Below are positions 37,863 to 47,145 of a stretch of 64,000 nucleotides of DNA, piece by piece. Within the stretch, counting starts at the first letter, position 1, and each line of letters starts with the position of its first letter. Source of the stretch: Galbula dea (taxonomy: Eukaryota; Chordata; Aves; Piciformes; Galbulidae); the NCBI GenBank assembly GCA_013399015.1, contig VWZX01007397.1:744001-808000 (forward strand). The letters are read 5' to 3'. The notes under the pieces are model-generated. The model was given only the letters and a program-made list of their open reading frames with translations. It searched no databases and was not told the origin of the DNA. Both the position numbers and the translations under genes were made by a program.

Positions 37863-40800
37863 GTTAAATGAAGAGTCATGTGCTCACACACTTGTCAAAT
37901 TCATCTGAATTCATGTTTAAAGCAATACTAACTTAAAGATGTGAAAATCTATGTTACAGAGAACACCAAAACTATATATTTGTGCTTATGTGAAATGAGA
38001 GAGGACTATCCAATAAAGAGCTCCAGCCTTGGAGTGTACTAGGAATCAGGTTTCTTTCTGAGTTGTCAGGTAGAGTTTTTGAGGTTTGCCTTTGATGTGA
38101 AAGCTGATGGTCTGACACAGTAGCTTTTCCCTTCCTGGTCTTTTTGAGCTCGCCTCCACAGTGTGCCAGAAGAACCGGTGGCCTGGGATAGCCAAGGTAG
38201 GGAGCTCTTGGTGGCTGTTTCCTCCTTGTGTCCCTTTGATCATCATGGATTCCTTTCCCCCTCCTAGTTCTGTTCATGGCTGGATTTGTACTGCTTTTCA
38301 GTGCAAACACAGTAAGTGAATGCTCTTCTCCCCTCCTTATTCAGGGGGTTTCTCCTAGTTTGCACTCCTGCTGTGTTTTTCACTTAGCACTCTTCGCTGC
38401 CGTAATCCCACTGCCTAAAATGGCTTTCCTGTGAGATCACACTGCTCTCAGAACTGTTACAAAACATTATAAATCACATGCCATAAAAAGTCTTCATTGT
38501 ACTACATCTTCTCAAGCTCACAAGATTCAGATTGTTTTTAACATTTTAGAGAAACCATGTACCATCTGTGGCAAGGGCAACAGACTGCTTTGTCTAAACC
38601 TGCTTCACTGTTATTTATTCACAGTTTTGTGAAACACTTCTCCAGTGTTCCATATACTGGGAAAACAATCATGATACTCAGAAGGTAGGAAATGCCAAGA
38701 TTAACTTTACCATGGCAATTTTAATCTCTCCCCTTTTGCCCTGCAAGTGCATATTTATGAAGGTTATGAAAACATCTTTGCTAATGCACAGGTTAATGTT
38801 GGGTTGCTCAGCAAATCCTCAAGCCCTCTGGTTGTGGATGAATAGCTAAGCTTAATCCTCTGAAAACCAAGTAGTACAAAAGTCAACATCTGTGTCAGAG
38901 ATCTATAACATTGCTTCTTTACACAAGGCTTGATGTGTATTCAAGCTTCTACCCTCATCGATGCTCAAGACCTGAGACTTCAGGTTAAGTCTAGTACTTA
39001 CTGACACAGATTAGGTTTTAGATCAAATGTAACACACAAAGCTATCTACAGTTTACCTGTAGTTAAACCTAGAACATAATACACAGACCTATCTGCTCTG
39101 CCTATAGTTAAACTACTCAGGCAAAGCTTATCAGCTTCGGGAAACCATCACCTCTTCCTTACTTGCCCTGAGGATTCTTCCCAAGAAGTAGTAGCAGGAA
39201 GGTGAAGGACATCACTGCAGAGTATGCCACATACATCTTGATGCTTTCTGTGGCCAAGAGTTATCCTATCTGCTTGTTTCAGAAGCCAACATACAATAAA
39301 TACTTAATGTCAATCAACATTAAAACTGCTTATTTCAGTGCCTGTTGGCAAGCATTTAACAGAAAGTAAAGCTTGGGCCTAGCTGTAGCAGGAATGAAAC
39401 TCCTGTATGAAAAACAAAGGATGCAAAACTCAAACATTTTAACATGAAAGTGGGATTGCTGGAAGGCTGAAAAACTTGTGTTACAGTATTCACCTATCAA
39501 AAAATAAATGTTTTACCCTGATAACATATTGTAATCTCCCAACAAAAATGCTGTAAATTCCCCTTTCTCTTGAGGGGGTTGAGCTGAGGCAGACACAGTT
39601 TGTCACCGTGAGCTGTTGGCACTGCTGTACCCTTGTGGCTTTGCAAGGGTTGGGCAGACTCAGGGTGTTCTGAGTTTATCAGTTCTTGTGAACTCCGCAG
39701 CATCCAGGGGAGATCAGCCCTTGGGAACCTGTTCACACTACCTTCTCAGTCTGTATTTTTCCTCTCTCCAGCCTGCTGGTTTTTCTCTTCAGACCTACAG
39801 ATACTAGTAGTACTCATACACTCACCCCCCTCAAAAAAAAAAACACACAAAAAGAGTTGTGATGTAAAATTGTAATAGAAATTCTTCATGTTTTAAAGAG
39901 TCATTGTCAGATACATACAGGGATATATGTATATGATTGTATATAAACAGGAGCATGTGGGGGCTGTGTTTATATGCACAGCATGTTTTATTTAAGTTTG
40001 AATGCACATTTAAAAGTGGCTAACATATTTTGTATGGCTGTGGAAGTATCTAGTTTGGTATTCTATCCACTCCTCAACCTCACACCAGTGAATAATCAAC
40101 AAGGGATTAAATTAAAACCCAAACAATATCTCCTGCATGTGCTGGAGGAAGTCAATGCTGGTTCTGCAGGATGTGGATGTGCCCTGTGTATGAACTCAGC
40201 ACATTCAAAGCTTATTGATTCTTTTTCCCATGGTGGGCTCTGTGCAACTCCCACTAATGTCAGTGGGCACTTTTTCACTGACTTCTGTAGGAATTGGAGC
40301 TGATTTTTAATCTCTTTGATTTTAGTATCAACTTGAAGAAACTGTGAACAGTAAAGCTTTATGTTTGACCGGCTCTTTGATATGAAGTGTTTCCTACCAA
40401 TGAAGTTAATTTATTATTTACAGAATGATTTAAACTCAGAGCTACAATAAATGTTATTTTCTGATACATAAATGCAGTTTGATTGCTCAATGGGACAAAA
40501 ATGTATTCACCATAATGCAGATCTAGTCTAGGCTTTGTAACAAAGTGTTTTCTGGGAAAATAAAGGCCATTTCTTAACAAGGAAAAAATTATTGCAGAAA
40601 AAAGATTTGTATTTATTTATTCATTGTGAACCCATTTACAGTTCTGGAAACAATTTTAAGATTTTTAGGCTTTACACTTTAAACAAAAGTTGTTAGCTAA
40701 CTCAGTTCTAGGACAGTGGAAACACTGGACACATATATCCAATAATATCTATCCACATCTATTTAGCTTGAACAGATTTTTTTACAAGCCAAAAGCATTT

Positions 40801-40959
40801 AGGATATAGAGAATCTGAAAAACAGGCTCATCTTAATGGGAAATACCCAGAGATGGATTTAACCACCTGTCCAGTTACATGCAAGACTCCAGTCCTCTCT
40901 CCAGTTGATATTGATGACATGCAGGACAATAAAAGTTAAACAATTGCTTTTTAATGGTT
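37863..40959. other. Unique non-coding tract
   Basis: No gene is supported. A weak imperfect tandem repeat of about 55-bp period lies at roughly 39035-39120 (two copies of an 'acacaragctatct...cctrtagttaaac'-like unit). An A-rich patch with CA units lies at 39830-39855. Confidence 0.5.
39829..39855. repeat. A-rich / CA-rich simple sequence
   Basis: An A11 run preceded by a C run and followed by 'cacacaaaaag'. Low-complexity DNA. Confidence 0.7.
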
Positions 40960-41100
40960 TATTCTCAAGTTCATATTCAGAGTTTCAGCCGTGTGGCTGC
41001 CGTTAATGTTAATAGAGGTTACACAGATAAAGCCACTTTAATCAAGAACATATTCCAGAGTTAAAAACCTGTCATGACAAAACATGCTTTTTTGTTTTAA
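40960..41100. promoter_or_regulatory. Candidate conserved non-coding element
   Basis: This repeat-free segment contains two adjacent GTTAAT units (41002-41007 and 41008-41013), an HNF1/homeodomain-like arrangement. CpG-bearing 'gccgtgtggctgccg' lies just before and 'agataaag' (GATA-type) just after. It is called on motif texture only. Confidence 0.2.
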
Positions 41101-41858
41101 CTAATGAGATTATGGTTTGTAGTAGAAATACACTGGGTCTTTATGTGAGCAAAAAGAAAAAGGAGGAAGAAAATGCAACAGATGCTTCATTACTGCAAGG
41201 AATGAATTTCCACCACTATCAGCACCTTCTCTCCACCCTACCCACAAAATGCACTTGATGGTGAACAGGGCTCTGAAGCTGATGAGTCAGACAAAGCTTA
41301 ACACAACTCAGTCCTGAGTCCTGAGAAAAGCTTGTACACTGTTCTACCAAAGATGGGCTGTTCTCTGGGGTTGGGTGCTGGAAGGGTCAGCCTTTCTGCC
41401 TGTACCCATGGAAGTTCACTGCAGCCTTGGGAGTTTTCTTCAGCCTGGCTTTCCATCCTGCCAGCAACTGGGCTGCTTCTCTAAACTGTGACTCTGGATT
41501 TCATGTGTTGCTTTATGTGGAGAATGTGCAAAGATCCTAGAACCAGGCAAAGCCATGGATTCAATAGAGTGATTCCACGCTTTCTGATCCTTAAATGTTT
41601 CCCTTCACACAGTAATTAAGACTCATTTAGGAAAAATAGCAGTGAGGACCTGTGATACAGATATCTGAGATTCCACATGCCAGTTCAGGTGATGGAAAGA
41701 TGCATCTTGTTTAGTATAATGGTCACAGGACTAACAGGTGTACAAAGGGCTATGGAGTAAGAGCTGTCATCTCTGCTGAGTCCCATGACAGGACAGTATC
41801 AAAATATGCTCTTGTCTTTCTCTGCATTACATTTTGGAACCAAGTTACATTTGTAACA
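41101..41858. other. Unique non-coding tract
   Basis: Nothing supportable was seen. Confidence 0.5.
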
Positions 41859-41970
41859 AATATCTAATCTAAACCTACCCTGGCACAACTTGAACCCATT
41901 CCCTCTAGTCCTATTGCTAGTCACAAGAGAAAGGGGCCAACACTCGCCTCTCCACAACCTCCTTTCAGTC
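41859..41970 (-). mobile_element. CR1 LINE 3'-region fragment (antisense)
   Basis: The plus strand carries the reverse complement of the CR1 block upstream of the tail: 'aatatctaatctaaacctac', 'cctggcacaacttgaaccca', 'ttccctctagtcctattgct', 'agtcacaagagaaaggggcc', and 'cctctccacaacctcctttc'. Both ends are missing, including the 3' tail that should lie to the left. Sequence identity decays to the right of about 41970. Confidence 0.85.
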
Positions 41971-43483
41971 CTGGATCTTTCTGGCCAAACTTTAAGGAAT
42001 TTGCTTTAAGTTCCAACTTCCAATAACAACCTCCAAACATGTCTGTATGTGGATGTGGTTTCTTGAATGTTAATGCCCCAAGCTCTTAAAATATTCCAAA
42101 GCAAAAGGAACATAAGATGTATGACAGCATATCTTTGAGTCAGTAATCTAACTAATCCAATTTAATCAACCCAATAATCTAACTGTAATATTAAGCAATT
42201 AACACTGTAGTGCCAGTACCCCTTTTACTTAAAGAAAATGGAATGGAGTAGTGGTCCATTAACCTATCTTGAATATAATAAACTATGAAATTAACTGAAA
42301 AATGAGAGAACTCTCTTGTAAAGTCAGCAAGAGCTTCTTACAGTGTCAATCAGCCTTTAATTCATAAATCCCTTTACTACATCCTCCAGCTAGTTGAGAG
42401 TATTCACATGAATTTTAAGTAATAGTAAGCATTAACCTTCTAGGTTCACTGTAGAAGATTATAGATTATAAATAGTCTATAGAAGATTAAAATGCAAGCT
42501 CATTTGATAGCTCTAATCTTTAAAGAAAAGCAAAGGCTTAACAGCTTTTCAGACTAATTAAAAAAACTGACAGAATGGCAGAACTTCCCTAAATGTTTTC
42601 CTTTGTTTCCTTGTTTTCTCCCCATCACCAGCCAAAAGTCTTACAATCATTTTTTCCACAATTTATATCCTGACTCTTAAGCAAACTCTCTTTATAGGTA
42701 GCAGTGATAAATAGTTACAACCTCAAACGCTGAAAAATGGTAGAATGCACTCGAAGCATTAACCTGGTGGCAGTCAGTGAACAAGTAGCTGAACAAGGGC
42801 TCTCCATCAACTGTCTCCCTAGAAAAGCCTTCCAAAAGTTGTGTTTTAAAGATAAATGACATTTTAACTCAATCAGACATCTTCCACCTTTCAAACTGCT
42901 GATGGAGGCCAAACGTGGCAGATGCAGCTATCAGATGTACAACCCTTACGCTGATGAGCAAACAAGCTGGGTTCTAACTCTACAGTTTTCACCAGTGTGT
43001 TTGTATAAAACATCACTTCAGGCACGATAAAACAGGAAAAATATCTCCTCCGTGCTGTATGCATACTCACCCACACTTCATACTGGTCTGCATTTCACCA
43101 GCTGATGGTACAATTTCTCATGGCTGCAGCTTATCCTGGCAGCGCGCACAGCATCTCATCAGCGTTCCTTTCATCTACCTTGGAGCTTGCTTTGGCGTCC
43201 ACTGTGGGTGGATGTCTGAGATAAGTCACATCCCTGCATGCCCACAATAAAAAGAGTCCATGCTCCTCTTTGCTGGCAGTCCAACACTGAGCATCTTCTT
43301 GTTCTGTGCACCCACTTGGCACCTCGTGCCAGAAATGCTCTGCTAGTTGGTACACTTGCAGATGCTGATAGCCAGCATGTATTTTAGAGGAAGATTTAGG
43401 TGTCATGTAGTCTACTTAAGTTTGTAAGGAAAAGTGAACTGTGCCTGTGTTAGGTGAAATGGAAATGGTTTGCAGCACTATTC
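41971..43483. other. Unique non-coding tract
   Basis: No gene could be supported. The stretch 42900-43420 is somewhat richer in GC and CpG than its surroundings and open in several frames, but no protein family is recognised. Confidence 0.5.
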
Positions 43484-43673
43484 CACAGAAAGATTTGGAC
43501 AAACTGGATCAAGGAGCTGAGGCCATTGGGAAGCTGCCCAGGGAACTGGTGGAGTCACCATCCCTGGAGGGGTTGAGAAAACATGTAGATGTGGCATTTT
43601 GCAACATGGTTAGTATCATGGCAGTGTTGGGCTGATGGCTGGGCTTGGTGATCTTAAACGATTCTATGATTGT
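43484..43673 (+). mobile_element. CR1 LINE 3' fragment with apparent internal deletion
   Basis: It starts with an upstream CR1 block ('agatttggacaaactggatc', 'aaggagctgaggcca') and passes at about 43525 directly into the block 'ttgggaagctgcccagggaa', 'ctggtggagtcaccatccctgg', which in full-length CR1 lies a few hundred bases further 3'. It then ends with 'ttggtgatcttaaacgattctatgatt'. The tail core is shortened: the 'ggtcccttccaa' block is gone. The jump implies a deletion at or after insertion. The sense frame is open through 43635, a by-product of the CR1 3' region. Confidence 0.7.
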
Positions 43674-44856
43674 GAACCAGGCTCCCAGCAGATCTGGAAG
43701 GCTGAGTGGTGTTCTGCCTGCTCGCCTGCTTCGGCCCACAGCCCAAAGCTGTCTGCCAGATGACCTCTCCGCAAGTCCTCCATAAGCTGGGGACCACAGA
43801 GCTCCCTGTTATTGACCCAAAAAGGCTTCTCAGAAGCCAGCCAGGCAGCTTATTCCATTGTGGAGTCTTCATTGCCTTTGTAGAAAACACTGCCAAGTTT
43901 AGGTCTACGTGGCAGCTAAAGTAGTTATCCATAACTGCAGATTTTAGGTCTTGCCATCACTGCCACAGCTGTAACACTACTGCAGTTGGTTCTTTGTTGT
44001 ATCCAAGTAATTTGCAGTGCAGAACTTCCTCTGGTTGTGGAAGTAGATAATAAGCATAACAAATAGGAAGGCACTGAGTGGAGTATTCCCCACCTCAGTA
44101 TGGAGAAAGGCAAACATGAAGATATGTTAATTTCTTTAATTGCCAAGAAGTAAATCTTCAGTAGTATAACTTGCATCTTAGACCATAATCAGTCACTCTC
44201 CTCTCCCTGTTGCAATATCAGCATAAAGAAAATTGGGCAATAACACAGCAGGTCTTAAACTTCATGATGTCCTGCACTAGAAGAACCTTTGGTCAGTAAC
44301 AAAATTAAGAGGGAACTGATGGAAAAGGTCTGACTGCTCTCCTGAATATCCAGATCTGGATGATGATAAAGACTGCTGGTTCTTCCCTCCCTTTTCATTT
44401 AGGCAAATGGGTGGCTGTGATCTGACCCAATTACTCTATTTCATTTCTGGAGATAACTTGAAACATGTCTGGGTCTGAGGAGATGCTGAAACACCCTGAG
44501 AAATTAATTTTTAACACTCAGATTCCTCTCTATCGAGTTACTTGGTTTATACAATAGAGACATCAGTAATTATTAGACCTCAGTGAGAAGCTTTCTACTT
44601 TGCTTTGAAATTCTCTTTGTGCCCCTTGTTGTATTTAGGCCAGTATGGTCTTTCTAAGCCTGAAAGTTTGGTGGCTTGGATTGTTTTGTGGAATTTGTTA
44701 ACACCTCCAGCTGTGCTGATGTCCAGTTTACTGGTGTGAATAGCAGACTTTCCATTGAGTTAAGCCCTGCAAAATGTCTCCATCTCTCTAAGTTGCATCT
44801 AGTTATCTCGTCCTTTCTACATCTGTGTTGGAGAAAAAGGGCTGATAGCATCTTAA
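43674..44856. other. Unique non-coding tract
   Basis: No gene or repeat is supported between the CR1 fragment and the solo LTR. Confidence 0.5.
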
Positions 44857-44861
44857 GATAA
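44857..44861. other. Left target-site duplication of solo LTR
   Basis: GATAA directly abuts the LTR 5' terminus and is repeated directly after its 3' terminus (45380-45384). Confidence 0.85.
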
Positions 44862-44878
44862 TGTGATGGTTTGGATTA

Positions 44879-44898
44879 GAACAGAATTAATTCTGTTC
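44879..44898. repeat. Perfect 20-bp palindrome in LTR U3
   Basis: GAACAGAATTAATTCTGTTC is fully self-complementary with no spacer. The outer sequences are AGAACA (44878-44883) and TGTTCA, steroid-receptor-type half-sites in an unusual 10-bp spacing. It may be a protein-binding element in the former retroviral promoter region. The role is inferred. Confidence 0.8.
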
Positions 44899-44958
44899 AG
44901 TAACTGTATTTTCTAAAAGATATTCCACCACCACATACATAGTACTGTTATTAGTTAT

Positions 44959-44981
44959 CCCCCCCACACACACACACCTTG
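44959..44981. repeat. C-run plus (CA)n microsatellite
   Basis: A C7 run followed by about seven CA units inside the LTR. Confidence 0.8.
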
Positions 44982-45042
44982 CCTGAACTGTCCCTTTAAG
45001 AAACCTGAAATTCCTGAGTTGAGGACGCTGCAAACCCCCTCC

Positions 45043-45078
45043 GGGGGGCGGGGGGGGAATGCTGGGTTTCTCCGGGGG
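45043..45078 (+). other. G-quadruplex-forming motif in the LTR
   Basis: Four G runs (6, 8, 3 and 5 G) are separated by loops of 1 ('c'), 6 ('aatgct') and 7 ('tttctcc') nt, meeting the standard G3+N1-7 pattern. It sits in the GC-rich part of the LTR, where retroviral promoters often lie. Confidence 0.75.
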
Positions 45079-45287
45079 ACTTTTGTTGTTTGGAACCACG
45101 AGGAAGCTCCTTCCTGCTGGGACTTTCGGCCGAGCTGCGTGCTGTCTGCCTGTGCTGAAATCTGCGGGTGCTATCTCACTACTTTGGACTGCTTGTGCTG
45201 ATTCCACTGGGAGCTGGCATCGGGACGGTTCAGTATCTTGGGTCCTGTACCTGTTTATATTTTGTTTCATTTATATCTGTTATTATT

Positions 45288-45293
45288 ATTAAA
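45288..45293 (+). terminator. Polyadenylation signal of the LTR
   Basis: ATTAAA lies 86 bp before the LTR 3' end, preceded by a TTA-rich stretch and followed by 'gcagttttta', which fits the usual position near the R region. Its presence sets the LTR orientation. Confidence 0.55.
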
Positions 45294-45379
45294 GCAGTTT
45301 TTAGTTTTTAACTTCCAATCCAGTCTCTCCTTTACCTGCTGTGTGTGGGGGGCTGGGAGGAGCCCTTAAACCCACCACA

Positions 45380-45384
45380 GATAA
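45380..45384. other. Right target-site duplication of solo LTR
   Basis: GATAA immediately after the terminal CA, identical to the left copy at 44857-44861. Confidence 0.85.
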
Positions 45385-45874
45385 AAACAGAAACTCTGCC
45401 TCTTTAGAGTAGTACATTTTCCTTTGCTTTGCCTCTTATCGCCTTCAAGACCATTCAGAGTCCAGGCATTTCTAAAATACACAAGGAACTGTCCTACTTC
45501 CTTGCTGATAAATTTGGTTCCCCCAAATTTAGATTACTACATAATGATCTGGGTAAATGTATGTGAATTAGTGGTGATTGTGTTGCAAAAATCTTCAAGT
45601 GCATACAGATTATTACTTTTGTTTTCAAGATATCTCAGAGTTCCTTTAAGAATCCATGCTAGCTCTGTATTCTTGTCTCTAGGTGCCATTAGGTTTAGTC
45701 CACATGTGTAGGGGCTGGATACACACTTGAAGCTTCAAGACCTCTTGTGTAATATATGTTTACCATTTTACATGCTAACCTTGAATATACCGAATGCATG
45801 CTGACTTGACATCAAGATACTATTTTGGCATGAAAATGCACTTTAGGAAAACTGCCGAACAGGCAAACAACCAC
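45385..45874. other. Unique non-coding tract between solo LTR and composite SINE
   Basis: No retroviral internal sequence, gene or repeat is visible, which supports the solo-LTR reading. Confidence 0.55.
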
Positions 45875-45885
45875 ACATGGAGAAT
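45875..45885. other. Probable left target-site duplication of composite SINE
   Basis: Acatggagaat differs from the right copy by one inserted g and abuts the tRNA-like 5' end within one base. Confidence 0.55.
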
Positions 45886-46065
45886 ATGTAGATTGGTCTA
45901 GTGGTTAGGATTCAGTGCTCGCCACCGGGCTCCAGGGTTCCATTCCCAGTCAGGGAAGCTTTGTTGTGGGCTGGTCTAGGGAATCCTGCTGTGGCAGGGG
46001 GGTTGGACTAGATCTTTTGAGGTCCCTTCCAAGTCCTAACATTCTCTGATTCTGTGGTTCTGTGA
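45886..46065 (+). mobile_element. Composite SINE: tRNA-Glu-like head with CR1 tail
   Basis: The first 70 bp or so (45887-45957) align to a tRNA-Glu gene. The 20-mer 'tggtctagtggttaggattc' holds an intact A box and D arm. The T arm and B box read 'gggttccattccca', and the 3' acceptor half is 'tcagggaa'. The 5' acceptor half does not pair and the anticodon arm has a 1-nt deletion. After an 11-12 nt linker comes a CR1 3' tail ('ctggtctagggaatcctgct', 'gtggcaggggggttggact', 'ggtcccttccaa', 'attctctgattctg'). The 180-bp unit is bracketed by near-identical direct repeats (acatgGagaat at 45875-45885, acatgagaat at 46066-46075). This is the layout of a tRNA-headed SINE that uses CR1 machinery through its tail, as known for passerine TguSINE1, although that family has a tRNA-Ile head. 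Confidence 0.75.
45887..45957 (+). pseudogene. tRNA-Glu-derived sequence (SINE head, not a functional tRNA)
   Basis: A-box and B-box regions are recognisable. The acceptor stem cannot close ('tgtagat' against 'tcaggga'), the T stem has an A-A mismatch, the B box has a C where CpG decay or mutation replaced the invariant G, and the anticodon loop is disrupted. It should not be annotated as a tRNA gene. Confidence 0.8.
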
Positions 46066-46075
46066 ACATGAGAAT
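46066..46075. other. Probable right target-site duplication of composite SINE
   Basis: Acatgagaat follows the last CR1 terminal octamer directly. Confidence 0.55.
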
Positions 46076-47094
46076 CCTGGTGATGGATCCCACTTTCCTG
46101 AACAGTACAGCATGACTGACCACTGAATGACTCTTCATGAAGGTACAGGCTGCCAACAGACACCAGGGATTTTCCTAGTGGGCTGCAGCCTTTATGAGCT
46201 TTTAATTTCAGACAGCCTTGTAAATGTCCTTTCAAAATGAAATCAGCAGGCTGTGGAGGTAAGCTATTTCTTCAAACTTCATAGACAGGGTTACGGTTAT
46301 GTAGCAAAACTGTTACCATCCAACAAAATACTGGTGTGAAATTACCAACTTTTATTCTGTGTTTTGTGCTGTCACTTCAAATTCCATTCTGTTTTTACTT
46401 TTTTGCAGCATCTTATAGATGTCTTTTTTGACTATCCAGTATGTAGCATCTTGATCTACTAACAGAACAACTTGCAATTCCAGCCATTGTTTCCTGGTTC
46501 TCTCTCTCTGTGACTTTGTAGCTTTTGACTTTGACAAAATATATCATGAAGAGCCTTTATTATTGTTTTTCTTATGTCTGCTTAATAAGTGCATTAGCCT
46601 TCAGCTATCACCCATAGAAGTGAGCAGACGGTAGTGACAGTTTCTCAGAGAAATAATGAAAACCCATTGTGAATCAGTCTCTATATCACAGAATGAGCTT
46701 CATGTACATACTCCAGTGAAGAACTTGTGGAAGCAGAAAGCTACCTTTCTCCCCTCAGGGCAGTGAGGCTGTGGTGCCTCATTCAGTGTTGCTTATCACT
46801 CAAGGCACAGAATAACCACAAAGTAAACAACATTGAATAGGCTGCAGAAGGAATAAGCACATGAGAAGCTATTTCATCTGCATTGTGCTGAGGTGCTTTG
46901 CACAGCTCCTGCTCAGTCTTTGTGTGCACAAAAGAAACCACTGCACAAAAAAATAACACTGGAGACCCAAACTATTGTTTATTTTCTGTTAGCAAGTAGT
47001 GAAAATGAAGCCAGCAGGCCAAAACAAGCAGATTTACAGTGGAAAAGGAAAGTACTAATGAATAGCAAAGTTGAACTGATATATGTATATTTAT

Positions 47095-47145
47095 GCATGT
47101 TTATTTATTTATTCCATACATGTGTATACATATGCATATGTATAT
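47095..47145. repeat. AT-rich simple sequence (TTTA / TATG-type)
   Basis: A few 'ttta' units followed by alternating 'atacatatgcatatgtatat'-type sequence. The second half is near-palindromic. Confidence 0.65.

Larger units (their letters stand above)
44862..45379 (+). mobile_element. Solo LTR of an endogenous retrovirus (518 bp)
   Basis: It begins TGTGATGG and ends CCACCACA: TG...CA termini with an imperfect terminal inverted repeat (tgtgatggttt against tgtggtgggttt). It is flanked by a perfect 5-bp duplication, GATAA. The interior is far richer in CpG and GC than the flanks around 45030-45140. There is an ATTAAA polyadenylation-type signal at 45288-45293. A perfect 20-bp palindrome lies at 44879-44898 and a G-quadruplex-type run at 45043-45078. 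No gag, pol or env sequence lies on either side, so the provirus was lost by LTR-LTR recombination. The 5-bp duplication fits ERVL-like (class III) or some class I elements; I do not assign a family name. The plus-strand orientation follows from the polyadenylation signal. Confidence 0.85.

Noticed and set aside
44887..45270. 127-codon minus-strand open frame
   Set aside because: It lies wholly inside the solo LTR, antisense to it, with stop-free length explained by the GC-rich LTR core. No domain is recognised.
45887..45957. Functional tRNA-Glu gene
   Set aside because: Acceptor stem cannot pair, T stem mismatched, anticodon arm shortened; it is the head of a retroposon.
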